Below, piece by piece: positions 17,811 through 27,308 of a stretch of 64,000 nt of DNA; the stretch's first letter is position 1, and each line of letters starts with the position of its first letter. The stretch is from Verrucomicrobiia bacterium (GTDB taxonomy: Bacteria > Verrucomicrobiota > Verrucomicrobiia > Limisphaerales > Pedosphaeraceae), in contig DATAUW010000030.1 of NCBI GenBank assembly GCA_036268055.1, forward strand, positions 1-64,000. Direction: 5' to 3'. The notes beneath the pieces were generated by a model. The model was not told the DNA's origin. It saw only the letters and a list, made by a program, of their open reading frames with translations, and did not search any database. A program made the translations under genes and the position numbers.

Positions 17811-18683
17811 ATGAAAGCGGGACGCTCCTTCGAGCCACATTTGATCGTCAATGAACTCCGGCTGCCGAAGAGCAGCGAATGGCGTCCGCAACTTCACGGC
17901 TGGGCTTTCATTCGGATTCGCAGCGGCATCAGCTATTGGCAACAGACCCAATGCGTGCGCGAACTCGAACCCGACAGCGTCCTCGTCCTCACCGGCACTA
18001 CCCACGGCGCTCTTCGCGCCAGCCAATTAAACGACGTTGAGATTGATTACTTTTGCCTCGACCCCGAAAAACTCGCCGGACTCCTCACCCTCGGCGAACA
18101 GCAGGCGCTCATGAAAGCCGCCGCCGCTGGACGCCCGCTCTCCGTGCGCGTCCTCCCGCCCGCGGACACCATTGCCCAACGCTTTAAAAATCTTTGCGCC
18201 AACCACGCCACCGGCGGCCTCTCGCTCCGCCTGCAACTACTCCAACTCGTGCTCGACCTGTTCCAAGGCGAGATGGAAACCACCAACGAACCCTCCACGC
18301 CGGAAATCGAATTGGACGGACGCGGACGCTTAAAGCAATTTCTCAATCAAACCGCCGCCGCCGAATTCCTCGACCTCTCACTGGCCGATCTCGCTCCCCG
18401 AATGAATTGCAGCCCGCGCCACCTAAGCCGCCTGTTCCGGCAGGAAATGGGCGCCTCCTTCCGCGACAAACAAACCGAAATGCGCCTCGCCAAAGCATGC
18501 CAGTTGCTGGCCACTTCCAACGCCAAAGTGATAGACGTCGCGCTCACCAGCGGCTACCAATCCAACAGCCTCTTCAGCCTCATGTTCAAAAAACATTTTG
18601 GCGTCAGCCCCGGAAAATGGCGTCAAAAAAACACCCGCCGCCCCGCCCCCCGCGAAAAGCTCATCCGCATGCTCCCCGTATAA
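17811..18683 (+). CDS. AraC-family transcriptional regulator
   Basis: 290 aa. The last about 100 residues carry the two helix-turn-helix units of AraC/XylS proteins: LADLAPRMNCSPRHLSRLFRQEMG and VIDVALTSGYQSNSLFSLMFKKHFGVSPGKWR. The N-terminal 170 residues could be a cupin-like sensor (SSEWRPQLHGWAFIRI, GISYWQQTQCVRELEPDSVLVLTG), but no ligand can be named. No adjacent co-directed gene suggests a target. Confidence 0.9.
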   Translation: MKAGRSFEPHLIVNELRLPKSSEWRPQLHGWAFIRIRSGISYWQQTQCVRELEPDSVLVLTGTTHGALRASQLNDVEIDYFCLDPEKLAGLLTLGEQQALMKAAAAGRPLSVRVLPPADTIAQRFKNLCANHATGGLSLRLQLLQLVLDLFQGEMETTNEPSTPEIELDGRGRLKQFLNQTAAAEFLDLSLADLAPRMNCSPRHLSRLFRQEMGASFRDKQTEMRLAKACQLLATSNAKVIDVALTSGYQSNSLFSLMFKKHFGVSPGKWRQKNTRRPAPREKLIRMLPV

Positions 18684-18708
18684 ATAAAAAAAAATTCCAT
18701 TCACTAAA

Positions 18709-18771
18709 TCAACCGGTCATGTAACGGTCACTCTTCCGAACAAATCGAAGATAAGGTGATTAACCGGTTGA
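18709..18771. repeat. 9-bp inverted repeat between convergent genes
   Basis: TCAACCGGT (18709-18717) and ACCGGTTGA (18763-18771) are perfect inverted copies 45 bases apart. A related AACGGTCA follows ACCGGTCA at an 11-base step (18723 and 18712). It lies between two converging gene ends, with no U-run. Confidence 0.35.
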
Positions 18772-18786
18772 CAGGTAAAAATAGGT

Positions 18787-20709
18787 CTATTGCAAAGTTA
18801 CGCCTTGCCCCATACTGATATTCAAACCCAAAAGGTTTGATGCCGTCTCACTGACTGAATAAAAGCCAGATGCTAGATTAGTTATAATCAAATTCATGGA
18901 GGAGCCATTCACAGTTCCTTTTTGCACAACAAACACATTGCTATAAATACTATAACTGATGCTGGTAATTTGACTTATGCTATCATTAGCAGAAGCTGAA
19001 ATAGTAATAGAATGATTTGAAAGGATAGTTCCGGTAATCGGGCTGGTCACTACTAAATTCGGAAGAGCACCAATTACTAGTTGAACGGCTCCTTGTCCAC
19101 CAAACGATAAGGCTTGCATTTTATAATTTTGCCCGGCCGAGGCCTGAAATAAAGTACCATTGTGGTAATATGAACTATTGATTACTGGAACTTGATTTAA
19201 AGCTCCAAGCTCGCTGCCTGTATAAATGTCCATTCCAGGATACCCGGGAGTTCCACGTGCAAGTACTACCACTTGCCCTGACGCCGGAGCCGTCCAACTC
19301 CACCATATCGAAGCAAAACCATTCCCCGGTTCGCTATTTTCAGTAGTGGCATTAATGTCGTAGCTTGTTCCTAACAAACCATATCCTGAAACAGGAATTC
19401 GATTCGCAAAATTATCGTTGATTGGCGGTGGCATATGAGACGTGCTGTCTACGACGCGATAAAAGCTATTAGATTGATTGTTACCCAGACGATTTGTAAA
19501 TGGGTAATTTCCGTCATAAGCTACAAGTGCAAATACATTCGACCAATTCAATAAATTCGACGAAGATTGGACGATATATCCACGCCCCGCAATTCCATGA
19601 ATATGAAATTGAACGCCTGGCCCTTGGCCCGGAATGATTTCTGGTATGGCGTTAAAATGCTCAGATAAACCTCCTTCCGCAGAGTGATCCGAAAGTCCTC
19701 CAACTATACCGCCAAACGTGGCGTCAGGAAGTGAGCCGGCTACGAACCCGCGACCATATATTCGCGGAAGAAAAGCCCGAGGTGCTTGCGCACCGCTGAA
19801 AGTGGACGACAACAATATTGAATAGTTGGAATTTACCTCCAATAAAACCGGGCCATTAGTCAAGGAACTGGTGACATCAAAAAGCGTCTCGCGAAATGGC
19901 GTTTCATCCTGCGCATCGTCCGGCGCGTAATTGAAAAGGCGCGTCACATCGGCCGGACGATTGCGGATGATGCTCGAAGCCGTGAAATAAGTATTCGCGC
20001 TTTTGACAAAAGCCGCTTTGGCACTCAACAAATCATTGGTCGTGGAAAACGTCAGCAGGCTTGGGTATTCGGACAAAAGCGTGCCGATGTCAAATGTGTT
20101 GCTGGAATAGAGCGACCGCAAAACCGTCAACTGCACGTCAAGATTCCAGTCATAAGTATTGTAAACAAAATATTCCATACCATCGAGGAAAGAGCGGATC
20201 AGTTGAATATCACCATAATCCATTGTCACCGCAGTGATGCTCGTGTCCTGCACGGTCAAAGCCAGCGTGAAATTCGTATCGGTGACCACGGCGAGATTCG
20301 CTTCCGCGCCGATGATTTCGCTAAGCACACTTCCGCGCGCGAGGGCCGTGCAGTCGGACAGGCTCACGCCGGCAGGCGCGATCGGAAAGCGTTGCGCGTC
20401 GTGCGGCAATCGCGCTTTCCATTGATAAATATTCCGGCCAGTAGTTGGCACGCCGAGCGTCGTCAAAAAATTGCTGACGGCCGGTTGCGAGGGCAGCGCA
20501 AATAAACGGCTGAGGCCGTAAAATACATTTGCGGTCGGGTCGTTGGGCGACAAGGCGACGGCGTTGGAAAAACTGACGCTCGCCGAAACGATGTTGCTGA
20601 CGGCAAGGTAACTTCGCCCTTGTGTAATATAGTCCGATGCGGTTTGCGCGCGGCAAATCATTGCGGACATCAGGGACAATAGTGACAGGAGTAACAACTT
20701 TATTTTCAT
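18787..20709 (-). CDS. Secreted TPR-containing protein with verrucomicrobial C-terminal module
   Basis: 640 aa with a signal peptide (residues about 1-21, ending ICRAQ). Residues about 25-75 look like one TPR-type pair (DYITQGRSYLAVSNIVSASVSFSNAVALSPNDPTANVFYGLSR). The middle is not recognised. Residues about 365-425 contain the 'YIVQSSSNLLNWSNV ... FYRVVD' module common in secreted proteins of Verrucomicrobia, and 430-540 a beta-sandwich of the kind found after it. The 5' third is GC-rich and the 3' two thirds visibly AT-rich. The ATG overlaps the stop of the upstream gene by 4 bases. No enzyme motif. Confidence 0.7.
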   Translation of the reverse strand: MKIKLLLLSLLSLMSAMICRAQTASDYITQGRSYLAVSNIVSASVSFSNAVALSPNDPTANVFYGLSRLFALPSQPAVSNFLTTLGVPTTGRNIYQWKARLPHDAQRFPIAPAGVSLSDCTALARGSVLSEIIGAEANLAVVTDTNFTLALTVQDTSITAVTMDYGDIQLIRSFLDGMEYFVYNTYDWNLDVQLTVLRSLYSSNTFDIGTLLSEYPSLLTFSTTNDLLSAKAAFVKSANTYFTASSIIRNRPADVTRLFNYAPDDAQDETPFRETLFDVTSSLTNGPVLLEVNSNYSILLSSTFSGAQAPRAFLPRIYGRGFVAGSLPDATFGGIVGGLSDHSAEGGLSEHFNAIPEIIPGQGPGVQFHIHGIAGRGYIVQSSSNLLNWSNVFALVAYDGNYPFTNRLGNNQSNSFYRVVDSTSHMPPPINDNFANRIPVSGYGLLGTSYDINATTENSEPGNGFASIWWSWTAPASGQVVVLARGTPGYPGMDIYTGSELGALNQVPVINSSYYHNGTLFQASAGQNYKMQALSFGGQGAVQLVIGALPNLVVTSPITGTILSNHSITISASANDSISQITSISYSIYSNVFVVQKGTVNGSSMNLIITNLASGFYSVSETASNLLGLNISMGQGVTLQ

Positions 20710-21341
20710 GGAGTTTTTTCTGATTGGGTTTCCGCATCGGCCGGAGAAAAAAGCGCTAATGTTCGCGATTGGCCTTTCAAAAGAATAGTTCCAAGCCCAG
20801 GACCGCTGGCGTGAAAGATTCCCTTGGCGGCGTGGGTTTCCTTCGCTTCGTTATGCAGGCTCACGCCGTCGAGTAATTCCCAATCGCCATTGGCGGCAAA
20901 GCGAACCCGCCCGCAAACCACTCGCGCCGTTCCGACGCTCACGCGCACATTGCGGAGTTCAATCCGGCTGCCACCGGCGGCAGTTTTGAGGAGGCTTTGG
21001 ATTTGTGCAAAGCCGTAGGCCGCCGATCCCGGATTGGGAATATCCAGTTGAAATGTTTCCATCGCGATCAATGGAAACAGTCCGATGCGAAAAAATCCGC
21101 GGCGCTCAAAATCCTTGTGCAGCCACGCCGTCCGAAGCGTGGCGCATGGTTGCGCCTGGTTGCCAAAATAAATTCTTTGCTCCCACGCGGTCCCGGCGAG
21201 ATCCCCTAATTGGATTTTGATTTCGGGTTGGTCCTGCGCCGCCAGAGGATGAGCCACGCAAATAGAAAATAGTAGCAGCCCTGCAATGAAGCAGTGCCGA
21301 TGGTTGCGCAAAATACTTTTTGACCCGCCGCTTTCTTTCAT
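20706..21341 (-). CDS. Secreted protein, unknown function
   Basis: 211 aa from the ATG at 21341 (a start 10 codons upstream is possible). A signal peptide is visible: basic RNHRH, then FIAGLLLFSICVAHPLAAQ. The mature protein has mixed beta character, with no family I recognise. It is translationally coupled (ATGA) to the following secreted TPR protein, so the two probably act together in the periplasm or outside. Confidence 0.6.
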   Translation of the reverse strand: MKESGGSKSILRNHRHCFIAGLLLFSICVAHPLAAQDQPEIKIQLGDLAGTAWEQRIYFGNQAQPCATLRTAWLHKDFERRGFFRIGLFPLIAMETFQLDIPNPGSAAYGFAQIQSLLKTAAGGSRIELRNVRVSVGTARVVCGRVRFAANGDWELLDGVSLHNEAKETHAAKGIFHASGPGLGTILLKGQSRTLALFSPADAETQSEKTP

Positions 21342-21407
21342 AAGCCCGTCAAGTTTCGCACCGCAAGCCATCGCGGCTGCTTAAAGTTTTCTTGCAGCAA
21401 ACTCCTT

Positions 21408-22817
21408 TTAACTTCTCATCTCACGAAAACCGAAAAGTTTGTCGCGTTTGATGATCTCCACGATCTGCGGCGGCACCATGGATTCCCACGAAGGATCGTA
21501 AGTCTGGATGCGCGCCAAAACATCGCGGGAAAAGATCGGCAGATAATCCACGTTATGTTTTTGGATGCTTTCAACGTAATGGTTCTCGATGAGATACGCG
21601 TACAGATTTTGCAGATGCGGCGCGACCTTCATGCTTTCCGCCGTGGTGACTTTGCCGGTGACCGGATCGCGCCACGGATAAACGTAAAGCTTCACGGAAT
21701 TCTTGAACAGGCGCCCGAGCGATTCCAGCAGGCCGCCTTCAAGATCGGTGTAAAATTTTTCGTCGAAAATTTCTCGCAGACTGGGAACGCCGAGCGCAAG
21801 GCCCATCGGTTTTTGCGTGTAGCGGGCAAGGTAAGCCACCAGTTTATAATAGCGCGCGTAATTGGAAATCAGCACCGTCTTGCCCAACGCACTCAATACA
21901 TCCACACGCTGAAGAAAATCTTTATGATCCACGCCGCCGTCCGAAAGCAGGTTGCGCAGCGTCATTTCCATCAGCACCGTCGGCTGGTCGCCCTTGACGT
22001 TGGATTCCTCGACAAATTGTTCGTACGCCCGGTCGAGCATGTCGAGCGTGGTGTTCGTGACCGGGCGGAAACTGCCGCGCTCAACCAACACCGGTTTTTT
22101 GTAGAGAATGTCCATCGGCTGAACGACTTCGCCATCCGCCGTGAACATCGCCGCGTCGGTCAACCCCTGCTGGACGAGTTGCAAACTCATCAAACGATTG
22201 TCCAGCTTGGCAAATGCCGGGCCCGAAAAACGGATCATGTCCAGTTCAATGCGATTGCGCGTGAGGCCGTCCATGAGGGACTTGATCAAAACTTCCGGCT
22301 GCTTGTTATAGTGAAATGCCGCGTAAATCAGATTCACGCCCAGCATGCCGAGCGCCTCCTGTTCGCGGACGTTTTCGGGATCGAGCAAGCGCGCGTGAAT
22401 GATGATCTCGGAAGGCTCGCTCTTCATCTCCGCCTGGAAACGAATGCCCAGCCACCCCTGCCCTTCGTCATGACGCGTGAAGCTATGCGTGGCGACGGTA
22501 TCGGCAAACACAAAAAAAGTGCACTTATCACCGCGCTTGGCGTCAAGGCGTTCGAGCAGCAGCTTGTATTCGTAAGCCAGCATGGACTCGAGCCGCTTGC
22601 GGCTGACATAGCGTTCGCTCGGGCCGTAGATGGCGTCGCTCACGCCCATGTCATAAGCGGAAATGGATTTGGCCACCGTGCCCGCGGCACCCCCGACATG
22701 AAAAAACCACCGCGCGACTTCCTGGCCCGCGCCGATTTCGGCGAAGGTGCCGTAAACCTTGGCGTCCATATTGAGTTGGAGCGCCTTTTGATTTGTATTG
22801 AGCGTTTCGTCGTTCAT
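21408..22817 (-). CDS. Widely conserved protein of unknown function (often annotated as TonB-dependent receptor)
   Basis: 469 aa from the ATG at 22817. It closely follows, from memory, a family found in cyanobacteria, proteobacteria and Verrucomicrobia, e.g. NQKALQLNMDAKVYGTFAEI, GAGQEVARWFF, VGGAAGTVAKSISAYDM, HGWLGIRFQ-like GWLGIRFQAEM, QPMDILYKKPVLVERGSFRPVT and YTDLEGGLLESLGRLFKN. Databases name it TonB-dependent receptor or nicotinamide-nucleotide adenylyltransferase, but it has no signal peptide, no TonB box and no evident nucleotidyltransferase motif. It is probably cytoplasmic. Function is unknown. Confidence 0.75.
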   Translation of the reverse strand: MNDETLNTNQKALQLNMDAKVYGTFAEIGAGQEVARWFFHVGGAAGTVAKSISAYDMGVSDAIYGPSERYVSRKRLESMLAYEYKLLLERLDAKRGDKCTFFVFADTVATHSFTRHDEGQGWLGIRFQAEMKSEPSEIIIHARLLDPENVREQEALGMLGVNLIYAAFHYNKQPEVLIKSLMDGLTRNRIELDMIRFSGPAFAKLDNRLMSLQLVQQGLTDAAMFTADGEVVQPMDILYKKPVLVERGSFRPVTNTTLDMLDRAYEQFVEESNVKGDQPTVLMEMTLRNLLSDGGVDHKDFLQRVDVLSALGKTVLISNYARYYKLVAYLARYTQKPMGLALGVPSLREIFDEKFYTDLEGGLLESLGRLFKNSVKLYVYPWRDPVTGKVTTAESMKVAPHLQNLYAYLIENHYVESIQKHNVDYLPIFSRDVLARIQTYDPSWESMVPPQIVEIIKRDKLFGFREMRS

Positions 22818-23005
22818 AGCATCGGTATTTGCAAAGTTGCTTTGCCACTGCCCTGCGGCAATCAAAGCGATAAATTTCCCGCAGGGCAAGCACCCATTTC
22901 GAGATTCACGGGCAACCGTTTTTTATGCGTGAAAAGGTAACACTACCGGGTGGTGCGCGTGGATTTAAAGAAACGAGACAGAAGGCAGGAAAGACCGAAT
23001 TTCCT

Positions 23006-23062
23006 TGTTCCGAAAAGTAAAGTTACGCAGCATGGCCGCACAAAATGTGTGTTCCGAAAAGT
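23006..23062. repeat. 13-bp direct repeats in a divergent promoter region
   Basis: TGTTCCGAAAAGT occurs at 23006-23018 and 23050-23062, between the leftward gene starting at 22817 and the rightward gene starting at 23109. Ten of its bases (TGTTCCGAAA) recur at 60587-60596 before fliW. It may be a protein-binding site. Confidence 0.3.
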
Positions 23063-23108
23063 TTCCAGGGCCATTTAATCACCACCGCAAAAAAGGCGAT
23101 AATATCAA

Positions 23109-26100
23109 ATGCTGAATGATCCCAATTCCGCGATGGCGGCCAGTTCTTTTGCGGGCCAGTTCACGCTGGTGGTGCTCATGCTCGCGGCCACGATCAAGTG
23201 CTGGACGATTTCCCGCCGTCCCACGACCAATACCAAATGCGCTTTGTCCCTGATGCTTCTATGCGTGGCGTTCCTGATCACCGGAACCCACGCCATCCTT
23301 AGCCGCTTTATTCCCTATATTCCTGCAAATCGCGTGGTGGCGGGTATTCTTGGCCTGGTCATATTTGGTTTGATAGTCACGGCAATTATTTTAGCGATCA
23401 TTGGACTGGTGGAATATTCACGCCATCGCGAGTCTTATAACCAGGGCCGGTCGCAGGCGATTTCGGCGCTGGGATTGACGGTCTTCATGTTGATATTTGG
23501 CATTCAGGGAGCGGTGACGGGCTACAAACGCGCACATGGTTTCAGTAACGAAAAAGCAAATGAGCTGGTCAAGTTCGAGGACCTTAACTTCCAATTCCGC
23601 ACGCCGGGTTACCCGTGGAAACAATATGACGCTTCCAAAATAAACAAGGCGAGCAAGCTTTCCCTGGTGCGCCAGTTTCCCGAAGGCTATTTCACCATCA
23701 CCGCCGAAAAAATTGGCAACTTGAATTTCACCTCCGAACAACTCGCCGAAGCGGGCAAGGCGAATATGGAGGTGGCTTCCACTTCTCACCGCGTGGTGAA
23801 TCAAACGCCCTATCGCGTCGGCAGCTTGGACGGTGTCATGGTCGAAACCGAAGCCCAGGTCGGTGCCAATTCGCTGCACTATCGCAACTGGTACGTAGTG
23901 ACCAACGGTTATGCGTATCAGTTGATCGGCTTCAGTCGCAGCGAAGATCAAAACGTAGTCAAAAAGCAACTCGACGACCTGTTCACGCGCTTTGAAGTGA
24001 TTGATCCGGGCCGGATGGCCTCAACTTCCGGCGGTTTCACCACGAATTTTTATTCGCGTGACCATCATTATTCGGTGCAGGTCAAAGGCTCGTCGTGGCG
24101 GCCCTATTCGTCTTCCGAAGGACTTTTCGCGCAGTCGGAATTCGCGGCCACCCAGGGCGACAGTTGCTTTGTGACGATGCCCATAAAACTCGACGGCGAA
24201 AGGCCGGACCTCGAAGCCTTAAGTTCCGCTTATCTCGCAACGCTGGATGTCGCCTATCCGAACGAGAACATCACCAACCGGCGCATGGTCAAGGATTCCG
24301 GCGCGGATGCATTGCAATTCGATTACCCGCGCGAGATCCACGGCAGAAAATATATTTATCGTCTCAAAATTTCGGAACACGGCGATGACGCCAATCTTGT
24401 GATGGCCTGGACCCAGCGCGAGGGCGAAGGCGCCGAAGGCGTCCTGGATGATGCGCTGGACCGCGTCATTTCCGTTCCAGTGAGCAACTCCGTCGCTTTG
24501 GTATCCATGACCGAAACCGCGACCAAAAAAGAACTTAAAACCCGCTCCTACATCCTCAACCAGGCGGGTTTATATTATACACGCCAAAACGAATATGAAA
24601 AAGCCTTGCCCCTTTTTCGCGCGGCGGCAAAAGCAAATAGCGAGCAATCCTTGTATATCGTAAACGCCTTGCTCGCGTGGGAACATCTCGACCGTCCGGC
24701 GGAAGCGCTCGAGTTTTTGAAGTGGCAGCCGACCTCCATCCTGGTTCTGCCGGCGGTCAAAACCAAACGCGCGTATTTCCAATCGCAAGCCTCCGATGTG
24801 GACGGCGCGATCACGAATTATCAATCCGTCTTCGCTTCCGGTTATCGCGATGACGAAAGCTTTACGGAATACGTCAGTCTGCTAATGGAAAAAAAGCGTT
24901 ATGACGCCGCGCTTGAGGAAGTGCAAAATTATCTCCGCCCCGGCAGCCCTGTGACCATCCGCATGCTCGAAGGCGAAATCTATACCCGGAAAAAAGATTA
25001 TTCCAAGGCGGCCGATTCTCTCAAAAAATTGCGGGATGAAAATCCCTTCAACGCCCAGGTGGCGGAAGCGCTGGTGAATAATTATCTCGCCGCCGCCCAA
25101 TATTCTGACGCGCTGGACATTTGCCGCGATCTGGCCAAGGACAATAAAACCGCCTATGTCACTTTTCTCAAAGGCCGCAGCGAACTGGGCCTCAAATGGT
25201 ATCGCGAGGCCAAAACCGATTTTGCCGAAGCCTCAAAACTGGCTCCCGCGAATAAGGATTATCGTTCGTATCTCGATTATGTCAGCAGCATGCTCGGCGA
25301 AGGCGATAACACCGCCACGATTGATCCGATCGAGCCGGTGGCCTTCCCGGCGGAGTTCACCAACGCGCCCACCCAGCCGGTTCCCGCCGATTACGGAAAA
25401 AAATATGGCGCGTATTATTTGCGTCATCTGGTGGCGGAGTCTTACATCCCCGGCAAGGAAATCAAAAACACGGATTACATTCTTGTGCAAATGCTCGATG
25501 CCTCGGGCGTCTCCGCCTTCAGCACGATCCAGGTGAAATTCGATCCGGTGACAGAAGCGGTTTTTGTCAACGACTTGCGGGTCATGGATGCTTCGGGCAA
25601 AACGATCTTAACCGGCGATCCCGCCAATTATTATGTGCTCGACGACCGTCGCGAATCGTCCGCCAGCCAGAAAAAAGTTTTGAACATCCCCGTGTCTGGA
25701 TTGCAACCGAACTGCCAGTTGACCGCCACGATCACGCGCCGCCAGTTGGGCCCGACCGACGAATTTCCATTTTTTGATCATTATTTTTCCGCGACTTTTC
25801 CTGAACGCGAAAATATTTTCTTCCTCGCGAATGGCGCCGACCGGGTGAAATACCAATCGTCGCCGGGCATCGAACCCCAGAAATCCTCCGGCGGTTTATA
25901 TTGGCGCGTTACGGACCCGATGGTCGTGCGCTATGAGTCCTTGCAGCCGCCGTTCACCACCTTCCTGCCGATGCTGTGGCTTTCGGACGCATCAGCACAA
26001 TGGCCCGCGCTCGTGAAAGATTACCTGACAAATATTCAAGACCGTTTGGAGAAAGACCCCGCGCTGGACAAACAAACCCAAAAGTTGACCGCTGGCCTGG

Positions 26101-27167
26101 ACAACCCGGACGCCAAAATCGCCGCGCTGTCGGCTTATGTGCAAACCAATTTGAGTTACAAAGCGATTGAGTTTGGCCGCCGCGCCCGGATGCCCAACAA
26201 ACCGGCGGACATTCTTCGCAATAAATATGGCGACTGCAAAGACCACTCCCTGTTGCTTCAACAAATGCTGGCCGATGCGGGCATACCGGCCCAGTTGGCG
26301 CTGTTCAATTTTGTCGGGCCGATTCAAAAGAATTTGCCTTCGCTCGATCAGTTCGATCACATGGTTGTTTTTGTTCCCGGTGGCGGCAGCAATTATTTTC
26401 TGGATTGCACTTCCAAAGGCGCCAGTGTCGCGCACGCGGTTCCCGCCTACATGGCCGGGCGGGACGTGCTGGTGCTCGACGAACACAATCCGCGCTTTGT
26501 CACCGTGCCGAATTTTCCCGGCGATGCCTCGACCGTCTCCGTGGAACGTCATCTGCATCTGGCGGGGACGACCGACCTTGCGGCGGAGGACACGCTGACG
26601 CTTCGCGGAGACACCGCCGCGGTCTGGCGCGATTACTTGCTGCAAATCTCTGAATCCGGCCGGCGCGCATGGCTGCAAACGCAAATGGGCATGACGGACG
26701 CGCACGTTACAGACGCGAAAATTGATGGGCTCAATACCCCCGATGCGCCCTTGCGGCTGACTTTCGGCTACTCCATCAAGGGCCAATTTCGCCAGTCAAA
26801 CGACCAGTTGCGCGGGGTGTTGCACGGGGGGTTCTCCCGGTTTTATCTCCAAACCACCCCGGCGGATGACCGCGTCTCGCCGTTTGAAATTCGGACGCGC
26901 TATACCCTGGATTCCAAAACATACCTCGACCTTCCCGCTGGCTTTCATCTGGAGCCGTCGGAAGCGTTGCACGTGAAATTGGATCCTCGGTTTGCAACCG
27001 CCCAAAGCGATTTTCAAACGCGAAGCAATCAGATGGTTCTCAACTTCACTTACCAGCAAAAGAACGGGCACTTCGCGGCGGCTGATTATGCGGCGTATCG
27101 CGATACGATTGCGCAAGCGCTATCAATGCTCGAACGCGATGTCGTATTCATGGCTGATAAACATTGA
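23109..27167 (+). CDS. Membrane protein with TPR, DUF3857 and transglutaminase-like domains
   Basis: 1352 aa. Four membrane segments lie in the first about 140 residues, so the rest is exposed on one side. Residues about 150-450 hold two beta-rich repeats; 465-730 are TPR-like helices (ALPLFRAAAKANSEQSLYIVNALLAWEHLDRPAEALEFL). About 760-930 matches DUF3857, and about 1000-1110 is a transglutaminase-like core with the catalytic set Cys1043 (KYGDCKDHS), His1084 (FDHMVVF) and Asp1099 (FLDCT). In this family the transglutaminase fold may cleave or cross-link peptides. The architecture is long for the family; no neighbour is on the same strand. Confidence 0.85.
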   Translation: MLNDPNSAMAASSFAGQFTLVVLMLAATIKCWTISRRPTTNTKCALSLMLLCVAFLITGTHAILSRFIPYIPANRVVAGILGLVIFGLIVTAIILAIIGLVEYSRHRESYNQGRSQAISALGLTVFMLIFGIQGAVTGYKRAHGFSNEKANELVKFEDLNFQFRTPGYPWKQYDASKINKASKLSLVRQFPEGYFTITAEKIGNLNFTSEQLAEAGKANMEVASTSHRVVNQTPYRVGSLDGVMVETEAQVGANSLHYRNWYVVTNGYAYQLIGFSRSEDQNVVKKQLDDLFTRFEVIDPGRMASTSGGFTTNFYSRDHHYSVQVKGSSWRPYSSSEGLFAQSEFAATQGDSCFVTMPIKLDGERPDLEALSSAYLATLDVAYPNENITNRRMVKDSGADALQFDYPREIHGRKYIYRLKISEHGDDANLVMAWTQREGEGAEGVLDDALDRVISVPVSNSVALVSMTETATKKELKTRSYILNQAGLYYTRQNEYEKALPLFRAAAKANSEQSLYIVNALLAWEHLDRPAEALEFLKWQPTSILVLPAVKTKRAYFQSQASDVDGAITNYQSVFASGYRDDESFTEYVSLLMEKKRYDAALEEVQNYLRPGSPVTIRMLEGEIYTRKKDYSKAADSLKKLRDENPFNAQVAEALVNNYLAAAQYSDALDICRDLAKDNKTAYVTFLKGRSELGLKWYREAKTDFAEASKLAPANKDYRSYLDYVSSMLGEGDNTATIDPIEPVAFPAEFTNAPTQPVPADYGKKYGAYYLRHLVAESYIPGKEIKNTDYILVQMLDASGVSAFSTIQVKFDPVTEAVFVNDLRVMDASGKTILTGDPANYYVLDDRRESSASQKKVLNIPVSGLQPNCQLTATITRRQLGPTDEFPFFDHYFSATFPERENIFFLANGADRVKYQSSPGIEPQKSSGGLYWRVTDPMVVRYESLQPPFTTFLPMLWLSDASAQWPALVKDYLTNIQDRLEKDPALDKQTQKLTAGLDNPDAKIAALSAYVQTNLSYKAIEFGRRARMPNKPADILRNKYGDCKDHSLLLQQMLADAGIPAQLALFNFVGPIQKNLPSLDQFDHMVVFVPGGGSNYFLDCTSKGASVAHAVPAYMAGRDVLVLDEHNPRFVTVPNFPGDASTVSVERHLHLAGTTDLAAEDTLTLRGDTAAVWRDYLLQISESGRRAWLQTQMGMTDAHVTDAKIDGLNTPDAPLRLTFGYSIKGQFRQSNDQLRGVLHGGFSRFYLQTTPADDRVSPFEIRTRYTLDSKTYLDLPAGFHLEPSEALHVKLDPRFATAQSDFQTRSNQMVLNFTYQQKNGHFAAADYAAYRDTIAQALSMLERDVVFMADKH

Positions 27168-27308
27168 AATGGTCGCAGTCCCCGGTGGCTGGCCCGGGCG
27201 CGGCTGGCTTATAACGCGTGCCTGAGCGCTGGCTCGACTGCGCGTTGATAACGCGGGCAAAGATTTTTCGCCTTCGCCTGCCTGACGAATGACTCATCTT
27301 TTGTTCAG

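Noticed and set aside
21555-22940. 461-aa plus-strand ORF
   Set aside because: Antisense to the conserved 469-aa gene; no known motifs.
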